Assembly: GCF_026626885.1 (NCBI RefSeq)
Contig: NZ_JAPNOA010000056.1
Coordinates: forward strand, 1-64,000
Reading direction: 5' to 3'
DNA from: Parathalassolituus penaei
GTDB lineage: Bacteria > Pseudomonadota > Gammaproteobacteria > Pseudomonadales > Oceanobacteraceae
Length of the DNA stretch: 64,000 nucleotides
Position 1 is the first letter of the stretch; every line of letters starts with the position of its first letter. Positions 43,381 to 51,831 of the stretch are shown here, piece after piece. The translations under genes and the position numbers were made by a program. Under the pieces are notes generated by a model. It made no database searches. It saw nothing but the letters and a program-made list of their open reading frames with translations, and had not been told where the DNA came from.

Positions 43381-44607
43381 GTGGAGTCTGTCGATCTGAA
43401 CAGCGTGAACAGCGCTGTCGAAAGCCTGCTGTCAGGCACCAATACCCTGTTTATCCTGCTGGGCGCCATTATGGTGCTGTTGATGCACGGCGGATTTGCC
43501 TTTCTTGAAGTGGGCACCGTTCGTCACAAGAACCAGGTAAACGCACTGGTCAAGATCATCACTGATTTTGGTGTTTCGACACTGGCCTATTTCTTTATCG
43601 GCTACCAGATCGCTTATGGCGTGAATTTCTTCTCCAGCGCTGACCAGCTGGTCGGTAACAACGGTTACGACCTGGTGAAGTTTTTCTTCCTGCTGACCTT
43701 TGCGGCGGCGATTCCGGCGATTGTCTCCGGTGGTATTGCTGAGCGTGCGCGTTTTTATCCGATTCTGACGGCTTCGGCCCTGTGTGTTGCTTTTGTCTAT
43801 CCTCTGTACGAAGGCATGGTCTGGAATGGCAACTATGGTTTCCAGGAGTGGATGACGGCCACCTTTGGTGCCGCTTTCCATGATTTCGCCGGTTCTATCG
43901 TGGTTCATGCTGTCGGTGGCTGGATTGCGTTTGGTGCTATTTACTTGCTGGGTTCCCGCAACGGTCGTTACCGTGGTGGCAAGGTGGTGGCGTTTGCACC
44001 ATCGAATATCCCGTTCCTGGCTCTGGGGGCCTGGATTCTGGCGGTGGGCTGGTTCGGCTTTAACGTGATGTCAGCCCAGACTGTGACGGCGATTTCCGGT
44101 CTGGTGGCAGTGAACAGTCTGATGGCTATGGTGGGTGGTACTCTGGTTGCCATGGTCGTTGGCAAAAAGGACCCGGGCTTTATTCATAACGGTCCATTGG
44201 CGGGTCTGGTGGCGGTATGTGCTGGTTCTGATCTGATGCACCCGATTGGTGCGCTGGTGGTTGGTGGTGTTGCCGGTGCGCTGTTTGTATTCATGTTTAC
44301 CCTGGCTCAGAACCGTTTCCCGAAATTCGACGACGTGCTGGGTGTATGGCCGCTGCATGGCCTGTGTGGTCTGTGGGGTGGTGTTGCGGCCGGTATTTTC
44401 GGCCTGACATCGTTCGGCGGTCTGGGTGGTGTGACCTTTATGTCGCAGCTGGTGGGTTCTCTGATTGGCGTGGTTATCGCACTGGCGGGTGGTTTTGTGG
44501 TGTATGGTCTGGTCAAGGCGGTGGCTGGTCTGCGTCTGTCTGAAGAAGACGAATTTAACGGTGCTGACCTGTCTATCCACAAGATTGGTTCTACTGCAAT
44601 CGACTGA
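43381..44607 (+). CDS. amt: Ammonium transporter (Amt/AmtB family)
   Basis: This 408-residue inner-membrane protein has eleven hydrophobic segments and conducts ammonium/ammonia. Family motifs are present: FLLGAIMVLLMHGGFAFLE-type first helix, HDFAGSIVVHAVGG with the first pore histidine, and GVWPLHGLCGLWGG with the second. The start is GTG at 43381, preceded by AGGGGAAAG. There is no separate signal peptide, in contrast to E. coli AmtB. The usual PII partner gene glnK is not adjacent. A possible sigma-54 promoter and a downstream terminator mark it as a single-gene unit. Confidence 0.94.
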   Translation: MESVDLNSVNSAVESLLSGTNTLFILLGAIMVLLMHGGFAFLEVGTVRHKNQVNALVKIITDFGVSTLAYFFIGYQIAYGVNFFSSADQLVGNNGYDLVKFFFLLTFAAAIPAIVSGGIAERARFYPILTASALCVAFVYPLYEGMVWNGNYGFQEWMTATFGAAFHDFAGSIVVHAVGGWIAFGAIYLLGSRNGRYRGGKVVAFAPSNIPFLALGAWILAVGWFGFNVMSAQTVTAISGLVAVNSLMAMVGGTLVAMVVGKKDPGFIHNGPLAGLVAVCAGSDLMHPIGALVVGGVAGALFVFMFTLAQNRFPKFDDVLGVWPLHGLCGLWGGVAAGIFGLTSFGGLGGVTFMSQLVGSLIGVVIALAGGFVVYGLVKAVAGLRLSEEDEFNGADLSIHKIGSTAID

Positions 44608-44636
44608 TCAGGCTGCAGGCCTGATCATCAAAACAG

Positions 44637-44662
44637 AAAAGGGTGCCACGGCACCCTTTTTT
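44637..44662 (+). terminator. Rho-independent terminator after amt
   Basis: AAAAGGGTGC and GCACCCTTTT form a stem with a four-base loop, followed by a T run. A second perfect inverted repeat, TGATCAGG/CCTGATCA, sits just before it at about 44606-44628. Confidence 0.88.
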
Positions 44663-44719
44663 GTTTAGGGTGGTTCTGTTTTTGGTATTTCTGGCTGTGG
44701 ACGTTATGGTGTGCTGGTA

Positions 44720-45034
44720 TCAGCCTTCACCCAGTACCGATTCAAACAGTTCCAACTGTGGTGGGCCGAGGTAAATATCCTTGCGCGGGCCACCGGCATT
44801 GGCGTGGGCCTTACGGAACGCTTCTGAGTGTGTCCAGTCTTCAAAGGCTTGTGCGGATTCCCATACCGAGTGTGATGCAAACAGGCTGTATTCGGCGGTC
44901 ACCGGACCTTTTAACAGGTTAAAACTGACAAAACCCGGAACTCCGCTAAGGTAGGATTCGCGGCTTTTCCAGATATCGATAAAATCCTGCTCGCGTCCCG
45001 GAGCAATCCGGAAACGGTTCATGGCAACAAACAT
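44720..45034 (-). CDS. ABM-family monooxygenase, heme-degrading (IsdG/HmuQ-like) type
   Basis: This 104-residue protein has the ABM ferredoxin-like fold. Its N-terminal MFVAMNRFRIAPG and the residues N6, W67 and H77 coincide with the catalytic Asn7-Trp67-His77 set of IsdG heme oxygenases, so heme degradation is a fair prediction. I chose ATG 45034 because AGGAGA lies 7 bases upstream; a frame from 45064 adds ten residues. It has no hemin-uptake neighbours. The next gene, divergent from it, is an XRE regulator. Confidence 0.75.
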   Translation of the reverse strand: MFVAMNRFRIAPGREQDFIDIWKSRESYLSGVPGFVSFNLLKGPVTAEYSLFASHSVWESAQAFEDWTHSEAFRKAHANAGGPRKDIYLGPPQLELFESVLGEG

Positions 45035-45259
45035 GGTGCTTCTCCTGAGTGTTGATAAGGGCAAGGATGTTGGCCCTGTGTCACGGTAACCAGTCCCGGC
45101 GTGCTGGTCGAGTATTTTGGCAATTGTCGGGATGTCCGTTCTGGTCTGACCCCATTATCAGTATTTCGTGCCCGGCGATTTCGCTTCGGCGCTGAATCAG
45201 CGACAATGCGCGCCCACCGCGCTGCTTGCAGGCGGTTTTGTCCTTGCTACAGTTCAGAT

Positions 45260-45835
45260 ATGACTATTCCCCCAGATATTGGGATGGGTAACCGTCCGGC
45301 TCGTATTGATTCGATTCCCGACCTTGCAACCTTGAGTTCGGTGATTCGTGGCTACCGTATGACCACCGGGGAAACCCTGCAGTCGTTGGCGGAGCGTTCG
45401 GGTGTCAGTCGTTCCGTGATTATGGATATCGAGTCCGGCCTGAAAAGCCCGACCGTGGGGGTGCTGGCGCGTCTGGCGTTGGCGATGAACATCCGCATCG
45501 ATGATCTTGTGCAGCCGCCTGTGGTGCCGGGCATTGCGGATGCTGACGTACCTGTTCTTGAATGTCAGTCTTTACGGGTGCCACCGGGGCAGGATGGTCT
45601 GGATCTTTTTCGTATCCGTTTTTGCCGATATGGCCGTTACACGTTTAATGGCACGGCGGCTACGTCACGCAAACATCTGTGGATTGATGAAGGGGTGGTG
45701 CTGCTTTATTTGCCGGGCAGCGTGCAGGAAATCCAGCCGCATCGTCTGGTCAGTTTTAACGCCGGTTTTGTACATTATCTCGAATGTGTGCGTGGTCCGT
45801 TGGCCAGTGGCACCATGACTATCATGCGTACCTGA
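45260..45835 (+). CDS. XRE family transcriptional regulator
   Basis: This is a 191-residue regulator from ATG 45260. The HTH-XRE domain spans about 25-85 (SVIRGYRMTTGETLQSLAERSGVSRSVIMDIESG). The C-terminal part (about 95-190) is beta-rich and could be a small cupin-like sensor, although no metal-binding histidine cluster is visible. The open frame extends to 45101 with no supporting ribosome site, and the extension is arginine/cysteine-rich and unlikely to be coding. It is divergent from the ABM gene. Confidence 0.8.
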   Translation: MTIPPDIGMGNRPARIDSIPDLATLSSVIRGYRMTTGETLQSLAERSGVSRSVIMDIESGLKSPTVGVLARLALAMNIRIDDLVQPPVVPGIADADVPVLECQSLRVPPGQDGLDLFRIRFCRYGRYTFNGTAATSRKHLWIDEGVVLLYLPGSVQEIQPHRLVSFNAGFVHYLECVRGPLASGTMTIMRT

Positions 45836-45871
45836 ACGCCTGTTTTCCCCCGCCAATTTCAAATCACCTGT

Positions 45872-45893
45872 AAATGTGACTAATATCACAATC
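45872..45893. promoter_or_regulatory. CRP/Vfr-like binding site upstream of pilU
   Basis: TGTGA (45875-45879), six bases, TCACA (45886-45890) is a perfect match to the core of the CRP-family consensus TGTGA-N6-TCACA. The flanks are AAA and ATC. It lies about 155 bp upstream of the pilU start. Vfr, the Pseudomonas CRP homologue, controls type IV pilus genes. Confidence 0.6.
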
Positions 45894-46044
45894 TGGTGCG
45901 ATTTTTGCCGTTCGGCGCGTACATTGAAGCCAACTTGACTGGTAGGCTGTCGGCTTTACCGGATCTGCGTCACACTGGCGCCCGTAATCAATTCTGATTT
46001 TGTAACTGGCTGATTTATTTGCAATTAATGGAGAGACTCTGGCA

Positions 46045-47361
46045 ATGAGCATGGATTCCTGGCTGCATTTGCTGGCAACCAAAGATGGTTCCGACCTGTA
46101 CCTGAGCACCGGCGCTCCACCATGTGCCAAATTCCAGGGCGTTCTCAAACCACTGGCGCGTGAGCCACTCAGCCCTGGTGATGTTGCCCGTATTGCGGAT
46201 TCGCTGATGAACGACGAGCAACGGGTGGAATTCCAGCGCGAGCTGGAAATGAACCTGGCGATTTCGAATGCGTCTGGCCGTTTCCGTATCAACATTTTCA
46301 AACAACGCCACGAAGTCTCGATTGTGGCGCGTAACATCAACACCGAAATTCCGAACCTCGACAAGCTGAACCTGCCGCCGATCCTCAAGGAAGTGATCAT
46401 GTCCAAGCGCGGCCTGATCCTGTTCGTGGGCGGCACCGGTTCCGGCAAGTCGACCTCGCTGGCGGCGCTGATCGACCACCGTAACGCCAGTGCGGGTGGC
46501 CATATCATCACCATTGAGGACCCGGTGGAATACGTTCACAAGCACAAGAAATGTATCGTGAACCAGCGGGAAGTGGGCACGGATACCAAGAGTTTCCATG
46601 CTGCTCTGAAAAACACCCTGCGTCAGGCGCCGGATGTGATTCTGATTGGTGAGATTCGTGACCGCGAAACCATGGAGCACGCGCTGGCGTTTGCCGAAAC
46701 TGGCCACCTGGCGATTTCCACCCTGCACGCCAACAACGCTAACCAGGCATTGGAACGTATTATCAACATGTTCCCGGAAGAGCGTCGTCCGCAGCTGTTG
46801 ATGGGGCTGGCCCAGAACCTGCGCGCGTTTATTTCCCAACGTCTGTTGCCAACCGTCGAAGGCAAACGCTGCGCGGCTGTAGAAGTGATGCTGGGCACCA
46901 AAACCGTGGAAGACATGATCATGCGTGGTGAATTCCACCTGATCAAAGAGGTGATGGAAAAGTCGGAAAACCTTGGCATGCAGACGTTCGACGGAGCCTT
47001 GTTCCGCCTGTTCCGCGAAGGCCGTATTTCTCTGGACGAAGCTCTGAAAAATGCCGACTCTCCCAACAACCTGCGTCTGCGTATCAAACTGGCGGACAAC
47101 AGTGGTGCGTTGTCGGTGAAAGACGCCCGCACTGACGGTGGGCTAAACCTGAGCTTACAGGAGGAGCATGGGCAGAAACCGATAAGTCAGCAACCGGTGG
47201 TGGAGGATACTGTAGAGTTTGAGGATGCATTGTTCAAATTGGTTTCGGAAGGGCGCCAAACGATGGCTGATGCACTTAAACACCTTAATAATCCCGAGCG
47301 ATTGCGTAAACGTTTTGTTCAAGCAGTTGAAGATGGAGTATTGATCAATACTCTTGCCTGA
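46045..47361 (+). CDS. pilU: Type IV pilus retraction ATPase, PilU type, with extended tail
   Basis: This 438-residue hexameric ATPase assists PilT in pilus retraction. Walker A is GGTGSGKST (129-137), the Asp/Glu box is IITIEDPVEYVHKHKK, Walker B is LIGEIRDRETM, and the His box is AISTLHANNA. The motifs and the tail match PilU, not PilT. The canonical PilU tail (315-350) contains ALFRLFREGRISLDEALKNA. A second, similar copy follows at 393-428 (ALFKLVSEGRQTMADALKHL) after a linker, making the protein about 55 residues longer than P. aeruginosa PilU (382). pilT is not adjacent in this window. Confidence 0.92.
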   Translation: MSMDSWLHLLATKDGSDLYLSTGAPPCAKFQGVLKPLAREPLSPGDVARIADSLMNDEQRVEFQRELEMNLAISNASGRFRINIFKQRHEVSIVARNINTEIPNLDKLNLPPILKEVIMSKRGLILFVGGTGSGKSTSLAALIDHRNASAGGHIITIEDPVEYVHKHKKCIVNQREVGTDTKSFHAALKNTLRQAPDVILIGEIRDRETMEHALAFAETGHLAISTLHANNANQALERIINMFPEERRPQLLMGLAQNLRAFISQRLLPTVEGKRCAAVEVMLGTKTVEDMIMRGEFHLIKEVMEKSENLGMQTFDGALFRLFREGRISLDEALKNADSPNNLRLRIKLADNSGALSVKDARTDGGLNLSLQEEHGQKPISQQPVVEDTVEFEDALFKLVSEGRQTMADALKHLNNPERLRKRFVQAVEDGVLINTLA

Positions 47362-47367
47362 GATAAT

Positions 47368-47390
47368 TACCCGGCGGTGAATGCCGGGTA
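47368..47390 (+). terminator. Hairpin directly after pilU
   Basis: TACCCGGC (47368-47375) and GCCGGGTA (47383-47390) form a perfect 8-bp stem with loop GGTGAAT, 6 bases after the pilU stop. No T run follows. It may protect the transcript end. Confidence 0.5.
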
Positions 47391-47513
47391 GCCTCGAAAC
47401 TATTTGTAAAAATAGATCCACGTTCTTGCTATAGGAGTTTCTGAACGCTTGGTCAGGAATTACCTGTCGATGCTCTGTTTGGTGTTGGCTGTCATCTGGC
47501 TTGCTTAATTGAG

Positions 47514-47570
47514 AACGCCCTCTAAACAAAAACGGCTGCCCAAGGCAGCCGTTTTTGTTTAGAGGGCGTT
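47514..47570. terminator. Perfect 27-bp bidirectional terminator between pilU and pgm
   Basis: Arms 47514-47540 and 47544-47570 are perfect reverse complements over 27 bp around the loop CAA. The inner stem is ACGGCTGCC/GGCAGCCGT, flanked by A5 and T5 tracts, so it terminates in both directions for the convergent pilU and pgm genes. The outer arms extend far beyond what termination needs. Confidence 0.93.
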
Positions 47571-47603
47571 ATTCGCGGGAATAACGGCCAGCAGCTTCGT
47601 GGG

Positions 47604-49250
47604 TTACCCCAGAACGCTGTTTACCAGTGCCTTGGCATCGGCCTCCAGCAGCGCTACGTGTTCTTCGGATATAAAGCTTTCCAGGTAGATCTTGTAGACG
47701 TTTTCGGTGCCGGACGGGCGGGCAGCAAACCAGCCGTTGGCGGTTTCTACTTTCAGACCACCAATAGCAGCGCCGTTACCCGGAGCATGGGTCAGAATGG
47801 CCGTGATGGCGTCACCGGCCAGCATGTCACCCTTGACGGACTGGGCGTTGAGGTTGGACAGCACTTTTTTGGCTTCGGCGCTGCATGGTACGTCGATACG
47901 GGTGTAGTACGGACGACCGTAGCGGGCAACCTGCTCTTCGTACAGCTGTTGTGGGTCTTTGCCGGTAACGGCCAGAATTTCCGCTGCCAACAGCGCCAGA
48001 ATGAAACCATCCTTGTCGGTGGTCCAGACCTTGCCGTTATGACGCAGGAAAGACGCACCGGCAGACTCTTCGCCACCAAACGCCATTTCACCGCTGTACA
48101 TACCGTCAACGTACCACTTGAAGCCAACCGGAACTTCACACAGTTCACGACCCAGGCCTTTAACCACGCGGTCGATCATGGCGGAGGACACCAGGGTTTT
48201 GCCGAACTTGACGTTTTGTGGCCAGTTCGGGCGATGAGTTGCCAGGTATTCAATCGCAACGGCCAGGTAATGGTTCGGGTTCATCAGGCCAAAGCCTTTA
48301 CACACGATACCGTGACGGTCGTAGTCAGGGTCGTTACCAACGGCGATGTCGAAATCGTCTTTCAGGGCCAGCAGGTTGGTCATGGCGTATGGAGAGGAGC
48401 AGTCCATACGGATACGACCGTCTTTATCCAGCGGCATAAACGAGAACGACGGATCAACCTTCTCATTCACCAGGGTAATATTGAGGTTGTACTTTTTGGC
48501 GATCGGCTTCCAGAAGTGCAGGCCTGAACCACCCATTGGGTCAACACCAATACGGATGCCAGCCTTGCTGATGGCTTCCATATCGATCACGTTGCCAAGG
48601 TCGTTGACGTAGTGGCCGATAAAGTCAAAGTCTTCGACCAGGCTGCTGTCATCAGCATCTTCGGCCGGAACCCATTCGATTTCTTCCAGATCTTCCGCCA
48701 GCAGCTGGTTGGCGCGATCGGCAATCCACTTGGTGATGTCGGTATCAGCCGGGCCACCTTTGGCCGGGTTGTATTTGATACCGCCGTCTTCCGGTGGGTT
48801 GTGGGAAGGGGTAATCACAATACCGTCAGCCAGATCGTCCGGATCGGCATCGGCGTTGTGGGTCAGAATTGCGTGGGAAATCACCGGAGTAGGGGTGTAA
48901 CCACCGCCGTCTTGAATACGTACACGTACACCGTTGGCGACCAGAACTTCCATGGCAGTACCAAAGGCCGCTTCGGACAGGGCGTGGGTGTCTTTACCCA
49001 GATACAACGGACCCTTCACGCCAGCTTCGGCGCGATACTCAGCAATTGCCTGACAAATGGCAGCAATGTGGTTTTCGTTGAAGGTGGTACTCAACGCAGA
49101 ACCACGGTGGCCGGAAGTACCAAAGGCCACTTTCTGTTCCGGATAACTGATGATATCCGGTTGGAGACGGTAATAGGCTGCAACCAGCGCTGGAACGTTA
49201 ACGAGGGTATCGAGTGGTGCGATTTGTCCCGCTTGCGGGTGAATAGCCAT
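47604..49250 (-). CDS. pgm: Phosphoglucomutase (alpha-D-glucose phosphate-specific)
   Basis: This enzyme interconverts glucose 1-phosphate and glucose 6-phosphate and supplies precursors for glycogen and surface sugars. From ATG 49250 it has 548 residues against 546 in E. coli Pgm and aligns from the first residues (MAIHPQAGQ vs MAIHNRAGQ), which decides the start. The phosphoserine loop is [15 protein letters not shown], the metal site is [10 protein letters not shown], the sugar loop is [11 protein letters not shown], and the phosphate-binding [12 protein letters not shown] is near the end. It ends at the shared terminator with pilU. Confidence 0.95.
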   Translation of the reverse strand: MAIHPQAGQIAPLDTLVNVPALVAAYYRLQPDIISYPEQKVAFGTSGHRGSALSTTFNENHIAAICQAIAEYRAEAGVKGPLYLGKDTHALSEAAFGTAMEVLVANGVRVRIQDGGGYTPTPVISHAILTHNADADPDDLADGIVITPSHNPPEDGGIKYNPAKGGPADTDITKWIADRANQLLAEDLEEIEWVPAEDADDSSLVEDFDFIGHYVNDLGNVIDMEAISKAGIRIGVDPMGGSGLHFWKPIAKKYNLNITLVNEKVDPSFSFMPLDKDGRIRMDCSSPYAMTNLLALKDDFDIAVGNDPDYDRHGIVCKGFGLMNPNHYLAVAIEYLATHRPNWPQNVKFGKTLVSSAMIDRVVKGLGRELCEVPVGFKWYVDGMYSGEMAFGGEESAGASFLRHNGKVWTTDKDGFILALLAAEILAVTGKDPQQLYEEQVARYGRPYYTRIDVPCSAEAKKVLSNLNAQSVKGDMLAGDAITAILTHAPGNGAAIGGLKVETANGWFAARPSGTENVYKIYLESFISEEHVALLEADAKALVNSVLG

Positions 49251-49352
49251 CTTGAGTCCATCCATCATAATTGTTGATTCCGAGGCTCATGCTGCTTGAT
49301 TGGCGCGCCGGATGCAACGGTGTTACCGGATTCTGATGGTGATCCGCAGGCG

Positions 49353-49619
49353 TTAACGGAGCTGACTGTCCTTGCTGCCACGACGGTTGATAAGGCTATG
49401 ACGTACCTCATGTTTTTCCTGCTCGGCCTGGCAGCGGATACAAAGCCGGACGCCAGGAACAGCGACACGCCGGGCTTCGGGGATCAGGGCGTTGCAGTCT
49501 TCACAATGTTCCAGGCTTTCACCGCTGGGCAACTTGCGGCGTGCCTGCTCAACAGCATCGTCGATGCTGGCATCAATCTGGTCCTGAACAGCACCTTCCG
49601 GTGCCCATCCTGAAGCCAT
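49353..49619 (-). CDS. ybiI: DksA/TraR-type zinc finger protein, YbiI family
   Basis: This 88-residue protein starts MASGWAPEGAVQDQID and ends NRRGSKDSQLR, as E. coli YbiI does. Four cysteines (C39, C42, C60, C63) form a DksA-type zinc finger (CEDCNALIPEARRVAVPGVRLCIRC). Lacking the long coiled coil of DksA, it may not reach the RNA polymerase active site, and its role is unknown. AGGAGA upstream and homology support ATG 49619 over the frame from 49658. Confidence 0.92.
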   Translation of the reverse strand: MASGWAPEGAVQDQIDASIDDAVEQARRKLPSGESLEHCEDCNALIPEARRVAVPGVRLCIRCQAEQEKHEVRHSLINRRGSKDSQLR

Positions 49620-49929
49620 ACCTTTCTCCTCTGTTTTGAATACGCGGGTCTGATGCAACGCTAGGCCGGGGGCAAATAGCTGTCAATTGTGTTGGTCGTA
49701 CCGTGCCGACAGGAGGACGTTTGCAGACAATCACGGCTGATCTCGAATATCGAGAGCATTTTGGGGGCCGACGAATCATGGCGCACCCTGACGGAACAAC
49801 AAAAATGTGGGTTTCGTCGGCGATTGTGAACGCAGGTTTGCAATCCGGAATTCGACAACTGGATGAAATCCGCGACTGTCGGTACTGTGCATTTCATAAT
49901 GAATCAAGGAAGCGACGATCGGAGGTCTT
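49620..49929 (+). other. Non-coding leader region with a long-range hairpin
   Basis: No gene is supported in this 310-bp divergent gap. GCCGACGAA (49767-49775) and TTCGTCGGC (49813-49821) are perfect complements 37 nt apart, and TCTCGA-ATA-TCGAGA (49741-49755) is a small palindrome. They could form a structured 5' leader for the lipoprotein gene at 49930. A 76-codon frame here has no family resemblance. Confidence 0.4.
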
Positions 49930-50133
49930 ATGAAGCTTTTGGCAATGGGTCTGCTGATGCTGGTGATGTTATCGGGCTGTGCCCTGTACACACCGGATGG
50001 TTCTATTGTGGTCGACCCGGGTCACCATGACGGTGGTGGGCATCGGGATGGTGGCCATCATGACGGTGGTGGTCGTCATGATGGTGGCGGTGGTTTCTGT
50101 CCACCGGGACAAGCGAAAAAGGGTAATTGTTAA
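49930..50133 (+). CDS. Small His/Gly/Asp-rich lipoprotein
   Basis: This 67-residue protein has a lipoprotein signal (MKLLAMGLLMLVMLSGC, lipobox LSGC with Cys17). The mature part is a low-complexity stretch with about nine histidines in the pattern HHDGGGHRDGGHHDGGG, then a C-terminal FCPPGQAKKGNC that could hold a disulfide. GGAGG lies 5 bases before the ATG. The composition suggests metal binding at the cell envelope, which is inference. It lies 107 bp upstream of a chromate transporter gene on the same strand. Confidence 0.82.
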   Translation: MKLLAMGLLMLVMLSGCALYTPDGSIVVDPGHHDGGGHRDGGHHDGGGRHDGGGGFCPPGQAKKGNC

Positions 50134-50158
50134 TATTTGCCGTTATCATCGGGCCTGA

Positions 50159-50220
50159 GTGTTGTCTTAATACAACATCCGGTCCGGAAACCGGGAGCGG
50201 GGCTTTCAGCCTTGGCCCGG
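50159..50220 (+). promoter_or_regulatory. Structured leader before the chromate transporter gene
   Basis: TGTTGT-N6-ACAACA (50160-50177) is followed by a nested GC-rich fold: CCGGG (50191-50195) with CCCGG (50216-50220), enclosing GGCT-TTC-AGCC (50201-50211). It ends about 10 bases before the ribosome site AGGAGTG. It could be an attenuator or a processing element; it matches no riboswitch class I know. Confidence 0.35.
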
Positions 50221-50240
50221 TCTGCTCTACAGGAGTGAAC

Positions 50241-51458
50241 ATGTCACCGCCTTCGCCGTCAGTCGGGCTTCACCGGGTTGTCGACGTTTTTCTGATTTTT
50301 CTGAAACTGGGTCTTACCTCGTTTGGTGGGCCGGTTGCCCATCTTGGCTATTTCCAGCGTGAACTGGTGGATAAACGCCAGTGGCTCGATGCTCATCAAT
50401 ATTCTTCCCTGTTGGCCTTGTGCCAGTTTTTACCCGGCCCAGCGAGCAGTCAGGTGGGGTTTGCCCTGGGGTTATTACGTGCCGGCTGGGCGGGTGGTAT
50501 TGCGGCATTTATCGGTTTCACTTTGCCGTCGGCGCTGTTGATGGCCGTTGCGGCGATCTGGTTGTTCAAGGTGGACAACAGCCTGCTGGCGGGTGTGGTG
50601 CATGGACTCAAGCTGGTGGCAGCCATTGTGGTGGCCGATGCGGTGTGGGGAATGTCGCGCAAGTTATGCCCGGATAATCAGCGGCGAGGTCTGGCAATAC
50701 TGGCCGCGTTTTTGTTGTGGTGTTGGCAAGGGGCGCTGGTATCGGTGCTGTTGGTGATTGCCGGTGCCGGGTTTGGATACTGGCGTTTACAGGGCGTATC
50801 CGCATTGCCAACAACCCGGCTGGCGGTTGGTTATGGACGCCGGACGGCTCTGCTGTGTGGTGTGATATTTCTGTTATTGCTGGCAGGGTTGCCGCTGTTG
50901 GCGGGTGTGAGTGATACCGCAAGCCTGCTCGACATTTTCTATCGGGCCGGAGCGCTGGTATTCGGTGGTGGCCATGTGGTGTTGCCGTTACTGGAGCAAG
51001 GATTGGTAACCCCGGGTCTGGTCAGTGCCGAACAGTTCCTGACCGGTTATGGTCTGGCGCAGGCCATGCCGGGGCCCTTGTTCACCTTTGCCAGCTGGCT
51101 GGGAGCTTTAACGACTGATAACGGCCCTGTCTTCGGTGCCGTACTGGCGTTGCTGGCTCTGTTTTTACCCGGATTTTTATTGCTGATCGCCGCTCTGCCG
51201 GTCTGGCACTGGTTACAAACACGACCCGGTGCAGTGGCGGCGGTGGCGGGTGCCAATGCCATCGTGGTGGGCATATTGCTGGCGGCACTGATCAACCCGG
51301 TGCTGCCGGCCGCAGTCAGTCATTGGCTGGATGTGCCGCTGTTACTGCTGGGTGGCTGGTGGCTGATCATGCGCAAGGGTTCGGTATTATGGCTGATCGG
51401 CGCTGGTGTCGGCGTTACTGGTCTGATGAATGAGTTAATGCCGCTTTGGGGCGGTTAA
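50241..51458 (+). CDS. chrA: Chromate transporter, ChrA/CHR family
   Basis: This 405-residue inner-membrane protein has two homologous CHR halves. The first starts FLIFLKLGLTSFGGPVAHLGYF and contains LCQFLPGPASSQ. The second starts YRAGALVFGGGHVVLPLLEQ and contains GLAQAMPGPLFTFASWLG. It exports chromate in characterised members, sometimes with sulfate linkage. I chose ATG 50241 because AGGAGTG precedes it; the frame extends back to 50127 without support. It is followed closely by two genes on the same strand. Confidence 0.92.
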   Translation: MSPPSPSVGLHRVVDVFLIFLKLGLTSFGGPVAHLGYFQRELVDKRQWLDAHQYSSLLALCQFLPGPASSQVGFALGLLRAGWAGGIAAFIGFTLPSALLMAVAAIWLFKVDNSLLAGVVHGLKLVAAIVVADAVWGMSRKLCPDNQRRGLAILAAFLLWCWQGALVSVLLVIAGAGFGYWRLQGVSALPTTRLAVGYGRRTALLCGVIFLLLLAGLPLLAGVSDTASLLDIFYRAGALVFGGGHVVLPLLEQGLVTPGLVSAEQFLTGYGLAQAMPGPLFTFASWLGALTTDNGPVFGAVLALLALFLPGFLLLIAALPVWHWLQTRPGAVAAVAGANAIVVGILLAALINPVLPAAVSHWLDVPLLLLGGWWLIMRKGSVLWLIGAGVGVTGLMNELMPLWGG

Positions 51459-51470
51459 CAGGAGGTCTGG

Positions 51471-51818
51471 ATGTCAGAGATGAATCATCTCTCGCCACAA
51501 GAAAACGATGCACGTACCCAGGCGCTGATTGCCTGTGTGCTGATGATTACCGGTTTGTTCACCGGTATTTTCTGGTTGGTGGGCGGAATCTGGGCCTGGA
51601 TTGCCAGAGGTGATGCCCGTGGCACCCGGTTTGACGGTCATTACCGTAATTTGCTGAAGGTGTTTGTCTGGGGTTCGGTCTGGACGCTGGTGGGCACTGT
51701 TCTGGCCATGGTGTTTGTGGGATGGCTGGTGTTGCTGGTGGTTTGGGTGTGGGCGGCGTGGCGTTTGACCCGTAGCCTGTTACGTCTGGTTAACGGTCGT
51801 CCGTACGACGATTTCTGA
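51471..51818 (+). CDS. Small membrane protein, DUF4870-like
   Basis: This 115-residue protein has three hydrophobic segments (about 17-47, 62-98 in two parts) and a polar N terminus. The pattern of TQALIACVLMITGLFTGIFWLVGGIWAWI and HYRNLLKVFVW resembles DUF4870-type small membrane proteins. Function is unknown. AGGAGG lies 7 bases before the ATG. It is spaced 12 bp from chrA and 13 bp from the glycosylase gene, so all three are probably one transcript. Confidence 0.75.
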   Translation: MSEMNHLSPQENDARTQALIACVLMITGLFTGIFWLVGGIWAWIARGDARGTRFDGHYRNLLKVFVWGSVWTLVGTVLAMVFVGWLVLLVVWVWAAWRLTRSLLRLVNGRPYDDF

Positions 51819-51831
51819 GGGGGGTGACCCG

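Noticed and set aside
49703-49933. A 76-codon frame whose stop overlaps the lipoprotein start
   Set aside because: The start is not supported, composition is uneven, and the region holds inverted repeats more typical of a leader.
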